A stretch of DNA of 64,000 nucleotides from Nostoc mirabile CHAB5784 (GCF_020829645.1 NZ_JAIVFS010000014.1:1-64000), one strand, 5' to 3'; counted from the first letter of the stretch, positions 21,703 to 30,385 are shown. Numbers and translations: made by a program. Notes: generated from the sequence alone by a model not told the origin.

Positions 21703-22341
21703 GTGACTGCTGCCATCCCCGTTTTCAAACCTGTTAGCCAGATGCAGTTAGCACCTGGTAGCACAGTGACAATTCCAGATGTTAGCTGGGAAGAATTTGA
21801 ATCTATTTTACAAGAATTGGGAGAAAAAAGAACTACACGAATTACCTATAGCCAGGGGACTTTAGAAATTATGGCTCCTTTACCAGAACATGAAATACCC
21901 AAAGATTTAATTTCTGATATTGTCAAAATATTGCTGAAGGCTAAAAATATTAGATACCAACCTTTTGGTTCCACCACTTTTAAACGGCAAGGTGTAGCAG
22001 GAGTTGAACCTGATGCTTGCTTTTATATTCAGAATTATCAACAAATGATTGGTCATCGCCGCTTACAACCTGATGATCCGCCGCCAGATTTAGCAATTGA
22101 GACTGATGTCACATCAAAAACTACTCTCGATGCTTATGAAGCCATTGGAGTCCCAGAATTATGGGTTTACGACAGTGGAAACCTTTCTATTTATTTGCTC
22201 AGAGATGGGAAATATATAAAATCTAATACCAGTCCTAATTTTGAGGATATAGCTATTACTCAGATTATTCCTGCTGCCGTGGAACGTAGTTGGCAAGTAG
22301 GAAGTTTTCAAGCTTTGGAAGAATTGGAAGGGATGATTTAG
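21703..22341 (+). CDS. Uma2 family (DUF820) PD-(D/E)XK nuclease-like protein
   Basis: 212-aa protein of the Uma2 family, abundant in cyanobacteria and predicted to have a restriction-endonuclease-like fold. It shows IPDVSWEEFESILQELGEKRTTRITYSQGTLEIMAPLPEHE at the N-terminus, the catalytic-type core GVEPDACFYI and PPDLAIETDVTSKT, and the C-terminal ELWVYD. The GTG at 21703 is chosen because the open frame upstream is simply the (ATTTTGA)n array, which would add a repeat-coded peptide. The biological role of Uma2 proteins is uncertain; many lie next to mobile elements, as here. A second member is at 35681. Confidence 0.85.
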   Translation: MTAAIPVFKPVSQMQLAPGSTVTIPDVSWEEFESILQELGEKRTTRITYSQGTLEIMAPLPEHEIPKDLISDIVKILLKAKNIRYQPFGSTTFKRQGVAGVEPDACFYIQNYQQMIGHRRLQPDDPPPDLAIETDVTSKTTLDAYEAIGVPELWVYDSGNLSIYLLRDGKYIKSNTSPNFEDIAITQIIPAAVERSWQVGSFQALEELEGMI

Positions 22342-22448
22342 TAAATGCTCAACTAGGCATCGCTCATTATGAGTTACTGTCAAATGTGGATCTGACAATT
22401 TTGGCACAATATGCAGTAGCAACCAATCTGCTGGAAGCTGCGATCGCT

Positions 22449-22745
22449 TCACGTTGTGCTTGCTAAGTTAGGGTTCTGGGTATGTTTGGCAGAATTAGTT
22501 TCTGGCTCTGAATACATAGCAAATAACTCACTAAAAACCTCTTCCCCATTAATCTCTCCACTACTAACAAATCGTTCTACCTCAACCGAACCATCCTCAA
22601 AAAATTCCACTTCCCATCGTTCCCCAGCCACCGCCACATTCACCATAATGGTTTCATCTCGATGATGGGCTAAGGTGTAACTAATTCTCTCTTTTTGTAA
22701 TTGATTTAAAAAGGTAACTAGTTTGCCAAATCCATGATTATTCAT
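22449..22745 (-). CDS. Conserved hypothetical small protein
   Basis: 98-aa acidic protein, not recognised beyond a general resemblance to small cyanobacterial proteins with the pattern LxxLxxxxIxYTLxHxRxExIxVxVAVPGERWEVEFxEDGSVEVERF. It is predicted to be alpha/beta with no membrane segment. Codon use and the well-formed body suggest a real gene. A second short frame lies just upstream on the same strand (22796-22924), so the two may form a toxin-antitoxin-like pair, but this is only a guess from size and spacing. Confidence 0.6.
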   Translation of the reverse strand: MNNHGFGKLVTFLNQLQKERISYTLAHHRDETIMVNVAVAGERWEVEFFEDGSVEVERFVSSGEINGEEVFSELFAMYSEPETNSAKHTQNPNLASTT

Positions 22746-22795
22746 TTGTCAAACCTTTTATCGCTTAATAACTTGCGAACAACTTTAAAACCCGG

Positions 22796-22924
22796 TTAAT
22801 TTACCTCTGCTCCCGCTTCAATCTCCTCCCATAACATTTCAGAAAACTCATCCCAACTGGGCGATTCTTCCGGGAGTGGAGCCTGTTTTATACTACCCTT
22901 CTTGTACTTCAGGATTTCAGACAC
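22796..22924 (-). CDS. Small protein with uncertain start, possibly broken
   Basis: A frame open from 22987 to the stop at 22796 reads ...IVHKFAGQKVSEILKYKKGS, then IKQAPLPEESPSWDEFSEMLWEEIEAGAEVN. Composition is convincingly protein-like (acidic helix at the C-terminus). There is no ATG in frame; the only usable start is the GTG at 22924. A very strong ribosome-site-like GGAGAGGAGGA lies further upstream (around 22950-22960) without a start after it, so the original start may have been mutated. It precedes the 98-aa gene on the same strand by about 50 bp. Confidence 0.4.
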   Translation of the reverse strand: MSEILKYKKGSIKQAPLPEESPSWDEFSEMLWEEIEAGAEVN

Positions 22925-23547
22925 CTTTTGCCCAGCAAATTTATGTACGATTTCCTCCTCTCCTTTTGATTGAGTGGCTATTTTACTTTATCAATAGCGA
23001 TCGCCCATACATGACTACTCTAACTATAGGAATCATATTTGATTTCTGAAAAAATCTCGGTAGTCTTGTAATGGACTGTCTAGGCTTTAATGATTGCAAA
23101 AAAATTGTAGGTTGGGTGGAGGCTAAGCCATTGCCTACATCCTGATATATGTTGGGTTGCGCTCCGCTCCACCCAACCTACGTCTAATGCACTATTTTGC
23201 GTAGACAGTCCACTACGTGCATTTCAAAAATCAAATACTAGTCCTATATGTGATACCTACGGCGGTAAACTACGCACTTTCGCAATTATCTATTAATTAG
23301 AACCATAGACGATTTACTTCTATAGATAGATGCGTTTATGTTATCTATAAATGTTAAATTTTCTCCCAATAGAGCAAGTATCCAAAACAACTATAATTAG
23401 TATTTATCAAAGTTAGGTGGGAAAACCGTACTTGTCTGATAGGTTTTCTGTATCGTATAGCTAAGTTTACCTGGATACAATCAAAGTGTGGCTTAATTAA
23501 TGCTGTTTTCTAAAAAATCTACACAGCATTAGCAGGAGAGCGAAAAT
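22925..23547. other. Gap upstream of htpX with one inverted-repeat element
   Basis: Apart from the element at 23068-23216 and the upstream extension of the small frame at 22796, the stretch is AT-rich. No gene seen; the htpX promoter is expected in its last 150 bases. Confidence 0.6.
23068..23216. mobile_element. 149-bp MITE-like element, ends GTArTGGACTGTCTA
   Basis: GTAATGGACTGTCTAGGC at the left pairs with GCGTAGACAGTCCACTAC at the right, with an inner inverted repeat GTAGGTTGGGTGGAG / CTCCACCCAACCTAC. A TA is present at each outer edge, as would be expected for an IS630-type insertion, but a TA match is weak evidence. Confidence 0.65.
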
Positions 23548-24414
23548 ATGACAAATCAATTGAAAACGGCTGTTTTGCTAGCTGCTTTAAGTGGTCTTTT
23601 GATCGCAATTAGTTACTGGGTAATTGGCGGTACTAGTGGCTTGATAATAGGGATAGGTTTAGCAGCAGTAACAAACCTGTTTTCCTGGTATCAATCAGAT
23701 AAGATTGCGCTGGCAGTATATCAAGCCCAGCCTGTGAGTGAAAGGGAAGCACCAGGGCTTTATCGGATTGTGCAGAGATTAAGCGATCGCGCTAACATCC
23801 CCATGCCCAAAGTTTACATTGTCCCTAGCCTTGGTGCAAACGCCTTCGCTACAGGGCGCGATCCAGAACACGCTGCTGTTGCTGTCACCGAAGGCATTTT
23901 GAATATATTGCCAGAGGACGAACTCGAAGGCGTTATCGCCCACGAACTCACCCACATTATTAATCGTGACACCCTTACACAAGCTGTTGCTGCTACCGTT
24001 GCTGGTGCTATCTCATTCCTAGCGCAAATGGTTAGTTACAGCTTATGGTTTGGCGGTAGTTCACGAGATGACAACAGAGGTGCAAATCCTTTGGGTATCT
24101 TATTAACAGTAATGCTTGCGCCAGTGGCTGCGACGATTATTCAGCTAGCAATTTCGCGCACACGAGAATTCTCTGCTGATGCAGGTTCAGCTAGATTAAC
24201 TGGTAATCCCCGCGCCTTAGCCAGGGCACTGCAACGTTTAGAAGCCTCAGCAAGGCAGATGCCTTTAAATGCCAATCCAGCTTATGAGCCGTTATTAATT
24301 ATCAATTCTATCTCTGGACAGTTTATGGGTAACTTGTTCTCTAGTCACCCTGCTACAGAGGAGCGAGTTGCAGCATTACTGAAACTAGAGCAACAACTGC
24401 CAACGACAGCTTAG
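23548..24414 (+). CDS. htpX: M48 family zinc metalloprotease HtpX
   Basis: 288-aa membrane protease that degrades misfolded membrane proteins. Two N-terminal transmembrane helices (LLAALSGLLIAISYWVIGG and the following Gly-rich segment) lead to the catalytic domain. HELTH at residues 132-136 is the zinc-binding HEXXH, and the third ligand is the Glu in SRTREFSADAGSARLTG. Two more hydrophobic segments lie between them. SSHPATEERVAALLKLE is the usual C-terminal motif. AGGAGAG precedes the ATG by 8 bases. Monocistronic, flanked by repeat DNA on both sides. Confidence 0.96.
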   Translation: MTNQLKTAVLLAALSGLLIAISYWVIGGTSGLIIGIGLAAVTNLFSWYQSDKIALAVYQAQPVSEREAPGLYRIVQRLSDRANIPMPKVYIVPSLGANAFATGRDPEHAAVAVTEGILNILPEDELEGVIAHELTHIINRDTLTQAVAATVAGAISFLAQMVSYSLWFGGSSRDDNRGANPLGILLTVMLAPVAATIIQLAISRTREFSADAGSARLTGNPRALARALQRLEASARQMPLNANPAYEPLLIINSISGQFMGNLFSSHPATEERVAALLKLEQQLPTTA

Positions 24415-24457
24415 TCATTAGTCATTAGTCATTAGTGGAATTGACAATGACCAAATA

Positions 24458-24490
24458 ATTCGTAATTCGTAGTTCGTAATTCGTAATTAA
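24458..24490. repeat. (AATTCGT)n heptamer array after htpX
   Basis: Four tandem 7-mers with one G variant, next to a TTAGTCA x3 repeat at about 24414-24436. An opposite-orientation (ATTACGA)n array lies at 24739-24775 beyond the element at 24513. Confidence 0.8.
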
Positions 24491-24512
24491 TAAATTCAAG
24501 GTACAAGCCTCT

Positions 24513-24658
24513 CTGACAATTCAGGTTATGTGGAAAAGTCCACGAAAACCTAACCCCCTAACCCCCTTCCCGTGTCGGGAAGGGGGAAAATTCAAAGTCT
24601 CTCTCCTTTTAGGAAGAGAGATTTAGAGAGAGGTTTTTCAGATACCGTGAAAAGTCAG
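24513..24658. mobile_element. 146-bp MITE-like element (ends CTGAC) with 10-bp target duplication
   Basis: The ends CTGACAATTCAGGTTATGTGG and the complement of ATACCGTGAAAAGTCAG match imperfectly. ACAAGCCTCT occurs immediately outside both ends (24503-24512 and 24659-24668), a perfect 10-bp target duplication. The interior holds CCTAACCCCCTTCC and CTCTCTCC hairpins and no gene. A second copy is at 44599-44872. Confidence 0.85.
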
Positions 24659-24848
24659 ACAAGCCTCTAACTTAGTTATGTCAAACAAAAAAAAGGCGTA
24701 GCATCCTTCTTTCAGAGCAAGCGACTTTAGTTCTGGGGTAATTACGAATTACGAATTATTAATTACGAATTATTGTGACTTATGACTATCAGTACAGGGT
24801 GCAGTTTTCATCCGAGAGTAAGCTTTGTAATTTAAGGATGTTTTAACT

Positions 24849-25271
24849 ATGACTGCTAGCAACATCGAATCCTTTGGAACCCCAGTAATTGAATCTACTG
24901 AATCCATAGTAATTATAGAAATTAGTCCTGAAACCGACAAATTAGTAGAAACCGAAATGGCTGGCGAAAGTGATGAAGTGAAGCGCGAAACCAAAGCGCT
25001 GATTGAAGCACTAGAAAGACGCAGCCAAGCGGAGTCAGCAGGTACTCTCACGCGTGAAACTTATTTGAAAGCTGTGCGACAAGCACGAGAATTGATTGAA
25101 GGTAGGAAAGTGAAGGAACGCGATCGCTTAGAAGACTCTTGGGCGATAATTCAGGATGAAGCTGAAAGAAACTGGCACTTAATGATGAAAGACTTACTAA
25201 ACTTCAGCTTCCGCCTGCAAAAAGCTGCTATTGCTGCTTGGGAAACCTTCAATAACCCTTACTCTCGTTAA
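24849..25271 (+). CDS. Conserved hypothetical helical protein
   Basis: 140-aa protein not recognised as a named family. It has a short hydrophilic N-terminus, then a long highly charged helical region (EVKRETKALIEALERRSQAESAGTLTRETYLKAVRQARELIEGRKVKERDRLEDSWAII) and ends with an aromatic-containing amphipathic helix (WHLMMKDLLNFSFRLQKAAIAAWETF). There is no signal peptide or membrane segment. The charged helices suggest a coiled coil. Monocistronic, with a MITE 14 bp after its stop. Confidence 0.65.
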   Translation: MTASNIESFGTPVIESTESIVIIEISPETDKLVETEMAGESDEVKRETKALIEALERRSQAESAGTLTRETYLKAVRQARELIEGRKVKERDRLEDSWAIIQDEAERNWHLMMKDLLNFSFRLQKAAIAAWETFNNPYSR

Positions 25272-25285
25272 ATAGGGTGATGCGT

Positions 25286-25448
25286 CAATACAGTTCAGTT
25301 AAGCAATTTTTCCTTCTCTCTCTTCTCTCTCTTCTCTCTGTGTCGCGCCAGTTGCTTCAAGTCTCTTAACCGCAAGGGCGCACTGGCTTCTCTGCGCCTA
25401 ATAAGGTTCGTTAAAAAAAAGAGTCCTAGCCTTAACCCAAGCGTATTG
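25286..25448. mobile_element. 163-bp MITE, family A (CAATAC...GTATTG), 10-bp target duplication
   Basis: Left end CAATACAGTTCAGTTAAG, right end CTTAACCCAAGCGTATTG (14 of 18 positions match as inverted repeats). GGTGATGCGT flanks both ends exactly (25276-25285 and 25449-25458). The interior contains CT-rich sequence, a GCGCCAGTTGCTTCAAG...AAGGGCGCACTGGC hairpin and no gene. Other copies are at 33505, 44650 and 55982. Confidence 0.93.
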
Positions 25449-25620
25449 GGTGATGCGTAGAGACTAATGTAGGGAAAAAAGGGCGGTTAGAAACCGCACG
25501 CCAGTCGCCTCTTCCAAAGGTAAACTCTGCGCGAACAACGGGGGGAAAATACGCACAGCGCTGGCTCGTCTACACGAGGCTTTACCCGCCTTTGCGGCTT
25601 AAAAAACTTAATTTTCTCTT

Positions 25621-25646
25621 AGCCCACCTCGGTGGGCTTTGTTTTT
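25621..25646 (+). terminator. Hairpin plus T-run (terminator-like repeat)
   Basis: AGCCCACC TC GGTGGGCT followed by TTGTTTTT. It resembles a terminator but belongs to a dispersed repeat with the tail CGCGAATTCCATTCGCC; a related copy (AAACCCAC GGAG GTGGGTTT) is at 31936. Confidence 0.5.
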
Positions 25647-25727
25647 GTAGCCGCGAATTCCATTCGCCCTGGCTCTAAGTACAGCATTTCATTAATTCGT
25701 AGCAAATTAAAGAAAGGCAATACCCTG

Positions 25728-25916
25728 CAATGGCAATGCGTCAACTTACAATGGCAATGCGTCAACTTACAATGCCAATGCGTCAGCTTACAATGCCAAT
25801 GTGTCGGCTTACAATGGCAATGCGTCAGCTTACAATGGCAATGCGTCAGCTTACAATGCCAATGTGTCGGCTTACAATGCTAATGCGTCAGCTTACAATG
25901 CCAATGCGTTCCCCTA
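25728..25916. repeat. Nine-unit 21-bp tandem array
   Basis: Nine units of CAATGSCAATGCGTCARCTTA. Because 21 is a multiple of 3, forward frames stay open and give heptapeptide repeats (MAMRQLT, QWQCVNL), but no ribosome site or recognisable domain supports a gene. Units differ mainly by G/C at position 6 and by CGTCA to TGTCG changes. Confidence 0.9.
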
Positions 25917-25960
25917 CATTAAAAACGCTACGCTTTTATGCAAAACTGTACTAACATCAT

Positions 25961-26084
25961 GTCCGCCAAATCACCCATAATAAAAGAACCCCACCCCCAA
26001 CCCCTCCCCGCAAGCGCGGGGAGGGGAGGTAAAGTGCAGCTTTTGCGGGGTGGGGTTCCGGGTATTATGGTTAATTACCCGGAC
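25961..26084. mobile_element. 124-bp inverted-repeat element with ATCAT flanks
   Basis: GTCCGCCAAATCACCCATAATA at the left matches the complement of TATTATGGTTAATTACCCGGAC at the right; ATCAT lies directly outside both ends (25956-25960, 26085-26089). The core is a strong GC hairpin, AACCCCTCCCCGC / GCGGGGAGGGG. Confidence 0.7.
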
Positions 26085-26264
26085 ATCATATAAGTTGACA
26101 CGCATGACAGCAGTCTGCCTCTACAGTATAATTGCTACACTCTTCAAGCAACTTTGGCACACTGGATAAACTAGCGATCGCTACTTGAAAGCAGGGGTTT
26201 GCGCTCTTTGATTTTCGGTGACGGATAAGATAAAGAGGTAATATAGCTCCTCACACAAGTAGCA

Positions 26265-27566
26265 ATGACTTCAACCCTGCGGAAACTTCCTCGTCTTAAT
26301 ACCCCAACCCTGCATCAGTTGCCCAATGGTTTGACAATCATAGCAGAGCAGATGCCAGTTGAAGCTGTAAACCTCAACTTATGGATTAAAGTTGGTTCAG
26401 CCGTAGAATCTGATGCCATTAACGGCATGGCTCACTTTTTAGAGCATATGATTTTTAAGGGAACAGAACGACTGGCTAGCGGTGAGTTTGAACGTCGAAT
26501 TGAAGAACGGGGTGCTGTTACCAATGCCGCTACTAGCCAAGACTATACTCATTACTATATAACCACAGCCCCCAAAGATTTTGCCGAGCTTGCTCCACTA
26601 CAAATAGATGTAGTATCAAATGCTAGTATTCCTGATGATGCTTTTGAACGTGAGCGATTAGTAGTTTTAGAAGAAATTAGGCGTTCAGAGGATAATCCCC
26701 AACGGCGTACATTTCGACGGGCGATGGAGACAGCCTTTGATGAGCTACCTTATCGCCGTGCAGTGTTGGGGCCTGAATCGGTGATTGCCGAACTTAAACC
26801 TCAGCAGATGCGGGATTTTCATACTAGTTGGTATCAACCCCAGTCAATTACTGCTGTAGCTGTGGGCAATTTGCCTGTGGAAGAATTAATTGCAACCGTT
26901 GCTGAAGGATTTACAAAAGTCAGTACAGACGCGATTAATCGCGTCTCTGCCCACTCCCCAGTACAGACGCGATTAATCGCGTCTCTGCCCACTGAGCCAC
27001 CATTTACAGAAATTGTCCGTCGAGAATTTGTAGATGAAAGTCTCCAGCAAGCAAGACTAGTGATGGTTTGGCGGGTTCCAGGAATGGTTCAATTAGATCG
27101 CACCTATGGACTGGATGTTTTAGCAGGAATTTTGGGACATGGACGGACATCAAGACTGGTGAGGGATTTACGAGAAGAACGGGGATTAGTTTCTTCAATT
27201 TCTGTGAGCAACATGAGCAATCAGCTGCAAGGGACATTTTATATTTCAGCTAAATGTGCAGTGGAAAATTTAGCAGAAGTAGAAGATGCGATCGCTCAAC
27301 ATATTCGCACAGTCCAAACCGAGTTAGTCACAGAATCAGAAATTGCCCGTGTGCGGCGGCGAGTAGCGAACAAATTTATTTTTAGCAATGAAACACCAAG
27401 CGATCGCACAGGGTTGTATGGTTACTATCATTCCTTGGTGGGAGATTTAGAACCCGCCTTTAACTACCCAGATCACATTCAGAGCCAAAATGCATCTGAC
27501 TTGATGCAAGCAGCCAAAGAGTTTCTTTCTCCAGATGCTTATGGTGTAGTTGTCGTCAAGCCGTAA
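26265..27566 (+). CDS. M16 family zinc peptidase
   Basis: 433-aa pitrilysin/processing-peptidase-type protein. The inverted zinc motif HXXEH is HFLEH at residues 57-61, followed by FKGTERL and the downstream acidic ligand in VLEEIRRSEDNPQR; so the catalytic domain is intact. The second half (from about residue 245) is the structural M16 domain with LAGILGHGRTSRLVRDLREERGLV. The protein is one of the single-unit bacterial members (about 420 aa). Between the two halves the frame contains a repeat insertion, read TDAINRVSAHSPVQTRLIASLPT, from two copies of a palindromic repeat. The ATG has no strong ribosome site. Cyanobacterial genomes often have two M16 genes in tandem; here only one is present. 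Confidence 0.9.
   Translation: MTSTLRKLPRLNTPTLHQLPNGLTIIAEQMPVEAVNLNLWIKVGSAVESDAINGMAHFLEHMIFKGTERLASGEFERRIEERGAVTNAATSQDYTHYYITTAPKDFAELAPLQIDVVSNASIPDDAFERERLVVLEEIRRSEDNPQRRTFRRAMETAFDELPYRRAVLGPESVIAELKPQQMRDFHTSWYQPQSITAVAVGNLPVEELIATVAEGFTKVSTDAINRVSAHSPVQTRLIASLPTEPPFTEIVRREFVDESLQQARLVMVWRVPGMVQLDRTYGLDVLAGILGHGRTSRLVRDLREERGLVSSISVSNMSNQLQGTFYISAKCAVENLAEVEDAIAQHIRTVQTELVTESEIARVRRRVANKFIFSNETPSDRTGLYGYYHSLVGDLEPAFNYPDHIQSQNASDLMQAAKEFLSPDAYGVVVVKP
26922..26994. repeat. Two tandem palindromic repeats inside M16 peptidase gene
   Basis: A 35-bp unit (CAGTACAGACGCGATTAATC...GCCCACT) occurs at 26922-26956 and 26960-26994, each containing the perfect palindrome GACGCGATTAATCGCGTC. The 38-bp offset means the copies are read in different frames, as TDAINRVSAHS and QTRLIASLPT. 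The gene stays open. Confidence 0.93.
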
Positions 27567-27679
27567 ATTAGAAATGGGGAGTAGGGAGTAGGGAGTAGGG
27601 CATTAATCAATAATTCTTCTTCCCCTGCTCCCTTTGCTCCCTCATCCCCACTCCCCACTCCCCACTCCCCAATTCAATC

Positions 27680-28543
27680 ATGTGGACTCAAATCGATGCT
27701 CAAATTAGCCAGGTGACTGGCGAAAAATTTCAGAGTCAGCAACGGCGATCGGTTGGTGGCGGATGCATCAACCAAGGTTATGCTGTTTCCAATGGTGAGA
27801 TAACCTACTTCCTTAAGATTAACCAACCATCCCAAGCTGCGATGTTTGAGGCTGAGGCATTGGGTTTAAAGGAAATGCTAGCCACAGCTAGTATTCGCGT
27901 CCCAAATCCCATTTGCTGGGGTGTAGCTGAGAATTCTAGCTACATCGTGCTGGAATGGTTAGAACTTGGTAGTGGTAACAGCAATTCGTGGGAAGAGATG
28001 GGGCGCAAGTTGGCGGCGATGCATAAAGCTAGCAGTAGCCAAGGTTTTGGTTGGAAAATTAACAATACCATTGGTTCCACACCCCAAATCAATACTTGGA
28101 TAGCAGACTGGACAGAATTTTATATTAAACATCGCCTGGGTTATCAATTTCAGTTGGCAAGGCGAAAGGGAGGAAATTTCCCCTCTTCAGAAAAATTACT
28201 AGCAGCAATCCCTGAACTATTGGCGAATCATCAGGTGCAACCATCTTTAGTACATGGCGATTTATGGGGCGGAAATGCCGGGTGTACTAACTCAGGAGAA
28301 CCGGTGATTTTTGATCCAGCAACTTATTTTGGCGATCGCGAAGTTGATATTGCCATGACACAATTATTTGGTGGATTCCCCGCAGCATTTTACCAAGGTT
28401 ACAACGAAGTCTTTCCCTTAGATGCAGGCTATGAGCAAAGAAAAACGCTCTATAACCTATATCACATCTTGAATCACTTCAATTTATTTGGCGGCAGTTA
28501 TGCTTCCCAAGCGAACCGAATGATTGACCAAATTTTACGCTAA
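27680..28543 (+). CDS. Fructosamine kinase family protein
   Basis: 287-aa protein of the fructosamine-3-kinase / ketosamine kinase family, which phosphorylates sugars attached to protein amines and so allows deglycation. The kinase-like fold shows GGCINQGYAV (nucleotide loop), TYFLKIN with the ATP lysine, VLEWLELG at the hinge, the catalytic motif LVHGDLWGGNAGC and the metal-binding IFDPATYFGDREVDIAMTQLFGGFP. Length is normal. The start ATG at 27680 is preceded by CCCCACTCC repeat DNA rather than a clear ribosome site. It follows the M16 gene by 113 bp of GGGAGTA/CCCCACT repeat. Confidence 0.9.
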   Translation: MWTQIDAQISQVTGEKFQSQQRRSVGGGCINQGYAVSNGEITYFLKINQPSQAAMFEAEALGLKEMLATASIRVPNPICWGVAENSSYIVLEWLELGSGNSNSWEEMGRKLAAMHKASSSQGFGWKINNTIGSTPQINTWIADWTEFYIKHRLGYQFQLARRKGGNFPSSEKLLAAIPELLANHQVQPSLVHGDLWGGNAGCTNSGEPVIFDPATYFGDREVDIAMTQLFGGFPAAFYQGYNEVFPLDAGYEQRKTLYNLYHILNHFNLFGGSYASQANRMIDQILR

Positions 28544-28603
28544 CTACAACTTTGCGTACCTCCGCGCTTCCCTTTGCGCTCCTCTGCGTTTAAATTTCAC
28601 CCC

Positions 28604-28921
28604 TCAATTCCCCACCATTTGACTCACCATCACCCCCAAAGCCAACATCCCCAAAATCGTCATTAATCCCGCCGGCATAAACTTGCGTGTTTTAGCCAGC
28701 CGAACTGCAAAGACGACTACTAAAACAGCAGTAACTATCAGTGCTAAAATCGAACCCCAGGTTTGCCCTTGGAGTTGAAAGTAAGCCGCAAGTACTAGTA
28801 ATAAACCGCTAATGCTACCACTTAAGAGTGAAACCTTACTTCTAGCCTGAATGTAGCCAATAATGCCACCAGCGATCGCTAATATGCCGTAGGCAAAAGC
28901 AGCAATTATACTTAAATTCAT
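28604..28921 (-). CDS. TMEM14 family membrane protein
   Basis: 105-aa very hydrophobic protein with four predicted membrane helices. MNLSIIAAFAYGILAIAGGIIGYIQARSKVSLLSGSISG-type N-terminus with Gly-rich helices and the RxxKTRKFMPAGLMTILG loop are typical of TMEM14. Eukaryotic relatives are in mitochondria and chloroplasts (FAX fatty acid exporters); the bacterial role is unknown. Convergent with the fructosamine-kinase-like gene. Confidence 0.85.
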   Translation of the reverse strand: MNLSIIAAFAYGILAIAGGIIGYIQARSKVSLLSGSISGLLLVLAAYFQLQGQTWGSILALIVTAVLVVVFAVRLAKTRKFMPAGLMTILGMLALGVMVSQMVGN

Positions 28922-29008
28922 TGTTAAAACCTATGTAGACTTTGACTTTACTGCCAGCGTCAGCAGACAATTTACCATAGCTATTTAGCTATACCACACA
29001 GTTTATTG

Positions 29009-30385
29009 ATGGATAATCAAGCGATGCCAATAGCAAGTACTTCCTCATATACAAAGGTTCAATATCTCCAGCGCCAAGCAGCGTCACTTTTACTGTACCA
29101 GTCTGTTCTGCAAGGCGAAGTAGGGATGGCATTTCTGGAACTGTTGCAAGCTATACGTTACACTGATGCCGATGCCCGGGGTTGTCTCCAAGCCTACGGT
29201 AGTTACTTCCACGCTTTGGCTGCTAAAAATCAAAATTGGGAAGACTATTTAATTACTCAACTTCTGTTTTCTGAGAATCCTTTTACAAGGCTGGCTCAAG
29301 TGCAAGAATTTGAGGATTTACCCCCAGCTTTAGTAGCAGCAGTTCGCCATGATTTACAAGTATTGCAAAGTCTCTATGAATGTAGCAGCGCTTCTTTAAG
29401 TGAGTGGATACAAGGCGTAGCTCACATGCCGATTTCGCCAGTAGTGTGGTATAAAGAGCAAGAATTCGTAGGAGTAGAGACATTTGCTACATATCTACAA
29501 GAGTTAGATAATTGGGGTGATGCTGTAGAAGAGTTAGCGGCTTATTATCGGCAATGTGGCTCTGGTTTATTTGCAGAATATCGCGCTTTACGCTGGCAAG
29601 CTGGGCAGTTTATCGGTATTCGGTATTCTGATCCAATTAAGCTGAGTGCGCTTGTAGGTTATGAGTCTCAAAAAGATGCTTTGCTAAAAAATACAGAGTT
29701 TTTATTATCAGGAGAGATGGCACTGCATGTATTACTTTACGGGAGTCGCGGTTCTGGCAAATCTTCTTTAGTGAAATCTTTGTTGAATGAATATAGCGAT
29801 GTCTCCGGCAAGGACAAAGCCCAAGGCAGCCTCCGCTTATTGGAAGTGGCAAAATCTGATTTAAAAGACTTACCAAAAATTGTGGAACATTTACGGGGAG
29901 TGTCACAAAAATTTATCATCTTTGTCGATGATCTTTCCTTTGAAGAAGATGATGATGCCTTTAAAGCGCTCAAGGTAGTTTTAGAAGGTAATTTAACCGC
30001 GCGGCCGCAAAATGTAGTTGTGTATGCTACTTCCAATCGCCGCCACCTGATTCGGGAGTTTTTTGTGGATAGACCTGCCCCCAAGGATAACGAGGAAATC
30101 CACGCCTGGGATACGATGCAGGAAAAGCTTTCGTTTAGCGATCGCTTTGGTTTAACCTTGACCTTTGAACCAGCCAATCAAAAAACTTATTTAAAAATTG
30201 TACACCATCTAGCAGCACAAGCTGAAATTAATATTACCCCAGAAGATTTGGAATTTCAAGCATTACAATGGGCAACTCGCCACAATGGTCGTTCTGGACG
30301 TACAGCACGGCAGTTTGTTGATTTTTTAAAAGCAGATTTAAGACTTTTTGCTACAAATAACAATACATCCAACACTGAGCATTAA
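29009..30385 (+). CDS. DUF815 family AAA+ ATPase
   Basis: 458-aa P-loop ATPase. An N-terminal helical region (about residues 1-190) leads to the DUF815 module: YSDPIKLSALVGYESQKDALLKNTEFLLSG, Walker A LLYGSRGSGKSSLVKSLL, Walker B FIIFVDDLSFEEDD, sensor 1 NVVVYATSNRRHLI, and the arginine-finger region FSDRFGLTLTFEPANQKTY. The C-terminus carries HNGRSGRTARQFVDFL. The family has no established role. The ATG at 29009 is preferred to TTG 29006. It lies 63 bp upstream of the coiled-coil membrane gene on the same strand, separated only by an (ATTACGA)n array. Confidence 0.88.
   Translation: MDNQAMPIASTSSYTKVQYLQRQAASLLLYQSVLQGEVGMAFLELLQAIRYTDADARGCLQAYGSYFHALAAKNQNWEDYLITQLLFSENPFTRLAQVQEFEDLPPALVAAVRHDLQVLQSLYECSSASLSEWIQGVAHMPISPVVWYKEQEFVGVETFATYLQELDNWGDAVEELAAYYRQCGSGLFAEYRALRWQAGQFIGIRYSDPIKLSALVGYESQKDALLKNTEFLLSGEMALHVLLYGSRGSGKSSLVKSLLNEYSDVSGKDKAQGSLRLLEVAKSDLKDLPKIVEHLRGVSQKFIIFVDDLSFEEDDDAFKALKVVLEGNLTARPQNVVVYATSNRRHLIREFFVDRPAPKDNEEIHAWDTMQEKLSFSDRFGLTLTFEPANQKTYLKIVHHLAAQAEINITPEDLEFQALQWATRHNGRSGRTARQFVDFLKADLRLFATNNNTSNTEH

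Larger units (their letters stand above)
25272..26264. other. 993-bp repeat-dense gap, no gene
   Basis: It contains a MITE (25286-25448), REP-like sequence (25470-25600), a hairpin with T-run (25621-25646), a 21-bp tandem array (25728-25916) and another inverted-repeat element (25961-26084). Open frames across the array are products of the 21-bp period and are not treated as genes. Confidence 0.7.

Noticed and set aside
22342..22448. Coding-like scrap (NAQLGIAHYELLSNVDLTIL...)
   Set aside because: It reads like protein for about 45 codons but has no start, overlaps the Uma2 end, and cannot be assigned; too weak to list as a gene.
25728..25916. CRISPR array
   Set aside because: Units are directly adjacent with no spacers; the same is true of the arrays at 36363 and 57430, and no cas genes are present.
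25632..25954. Open frames giving MAMRQLT / QWQCVNL repeat peptides
   Set aside because: They exist because the 21-bp array keeps forward frames open; no ribosome site, domain or codon signature supports a gene.
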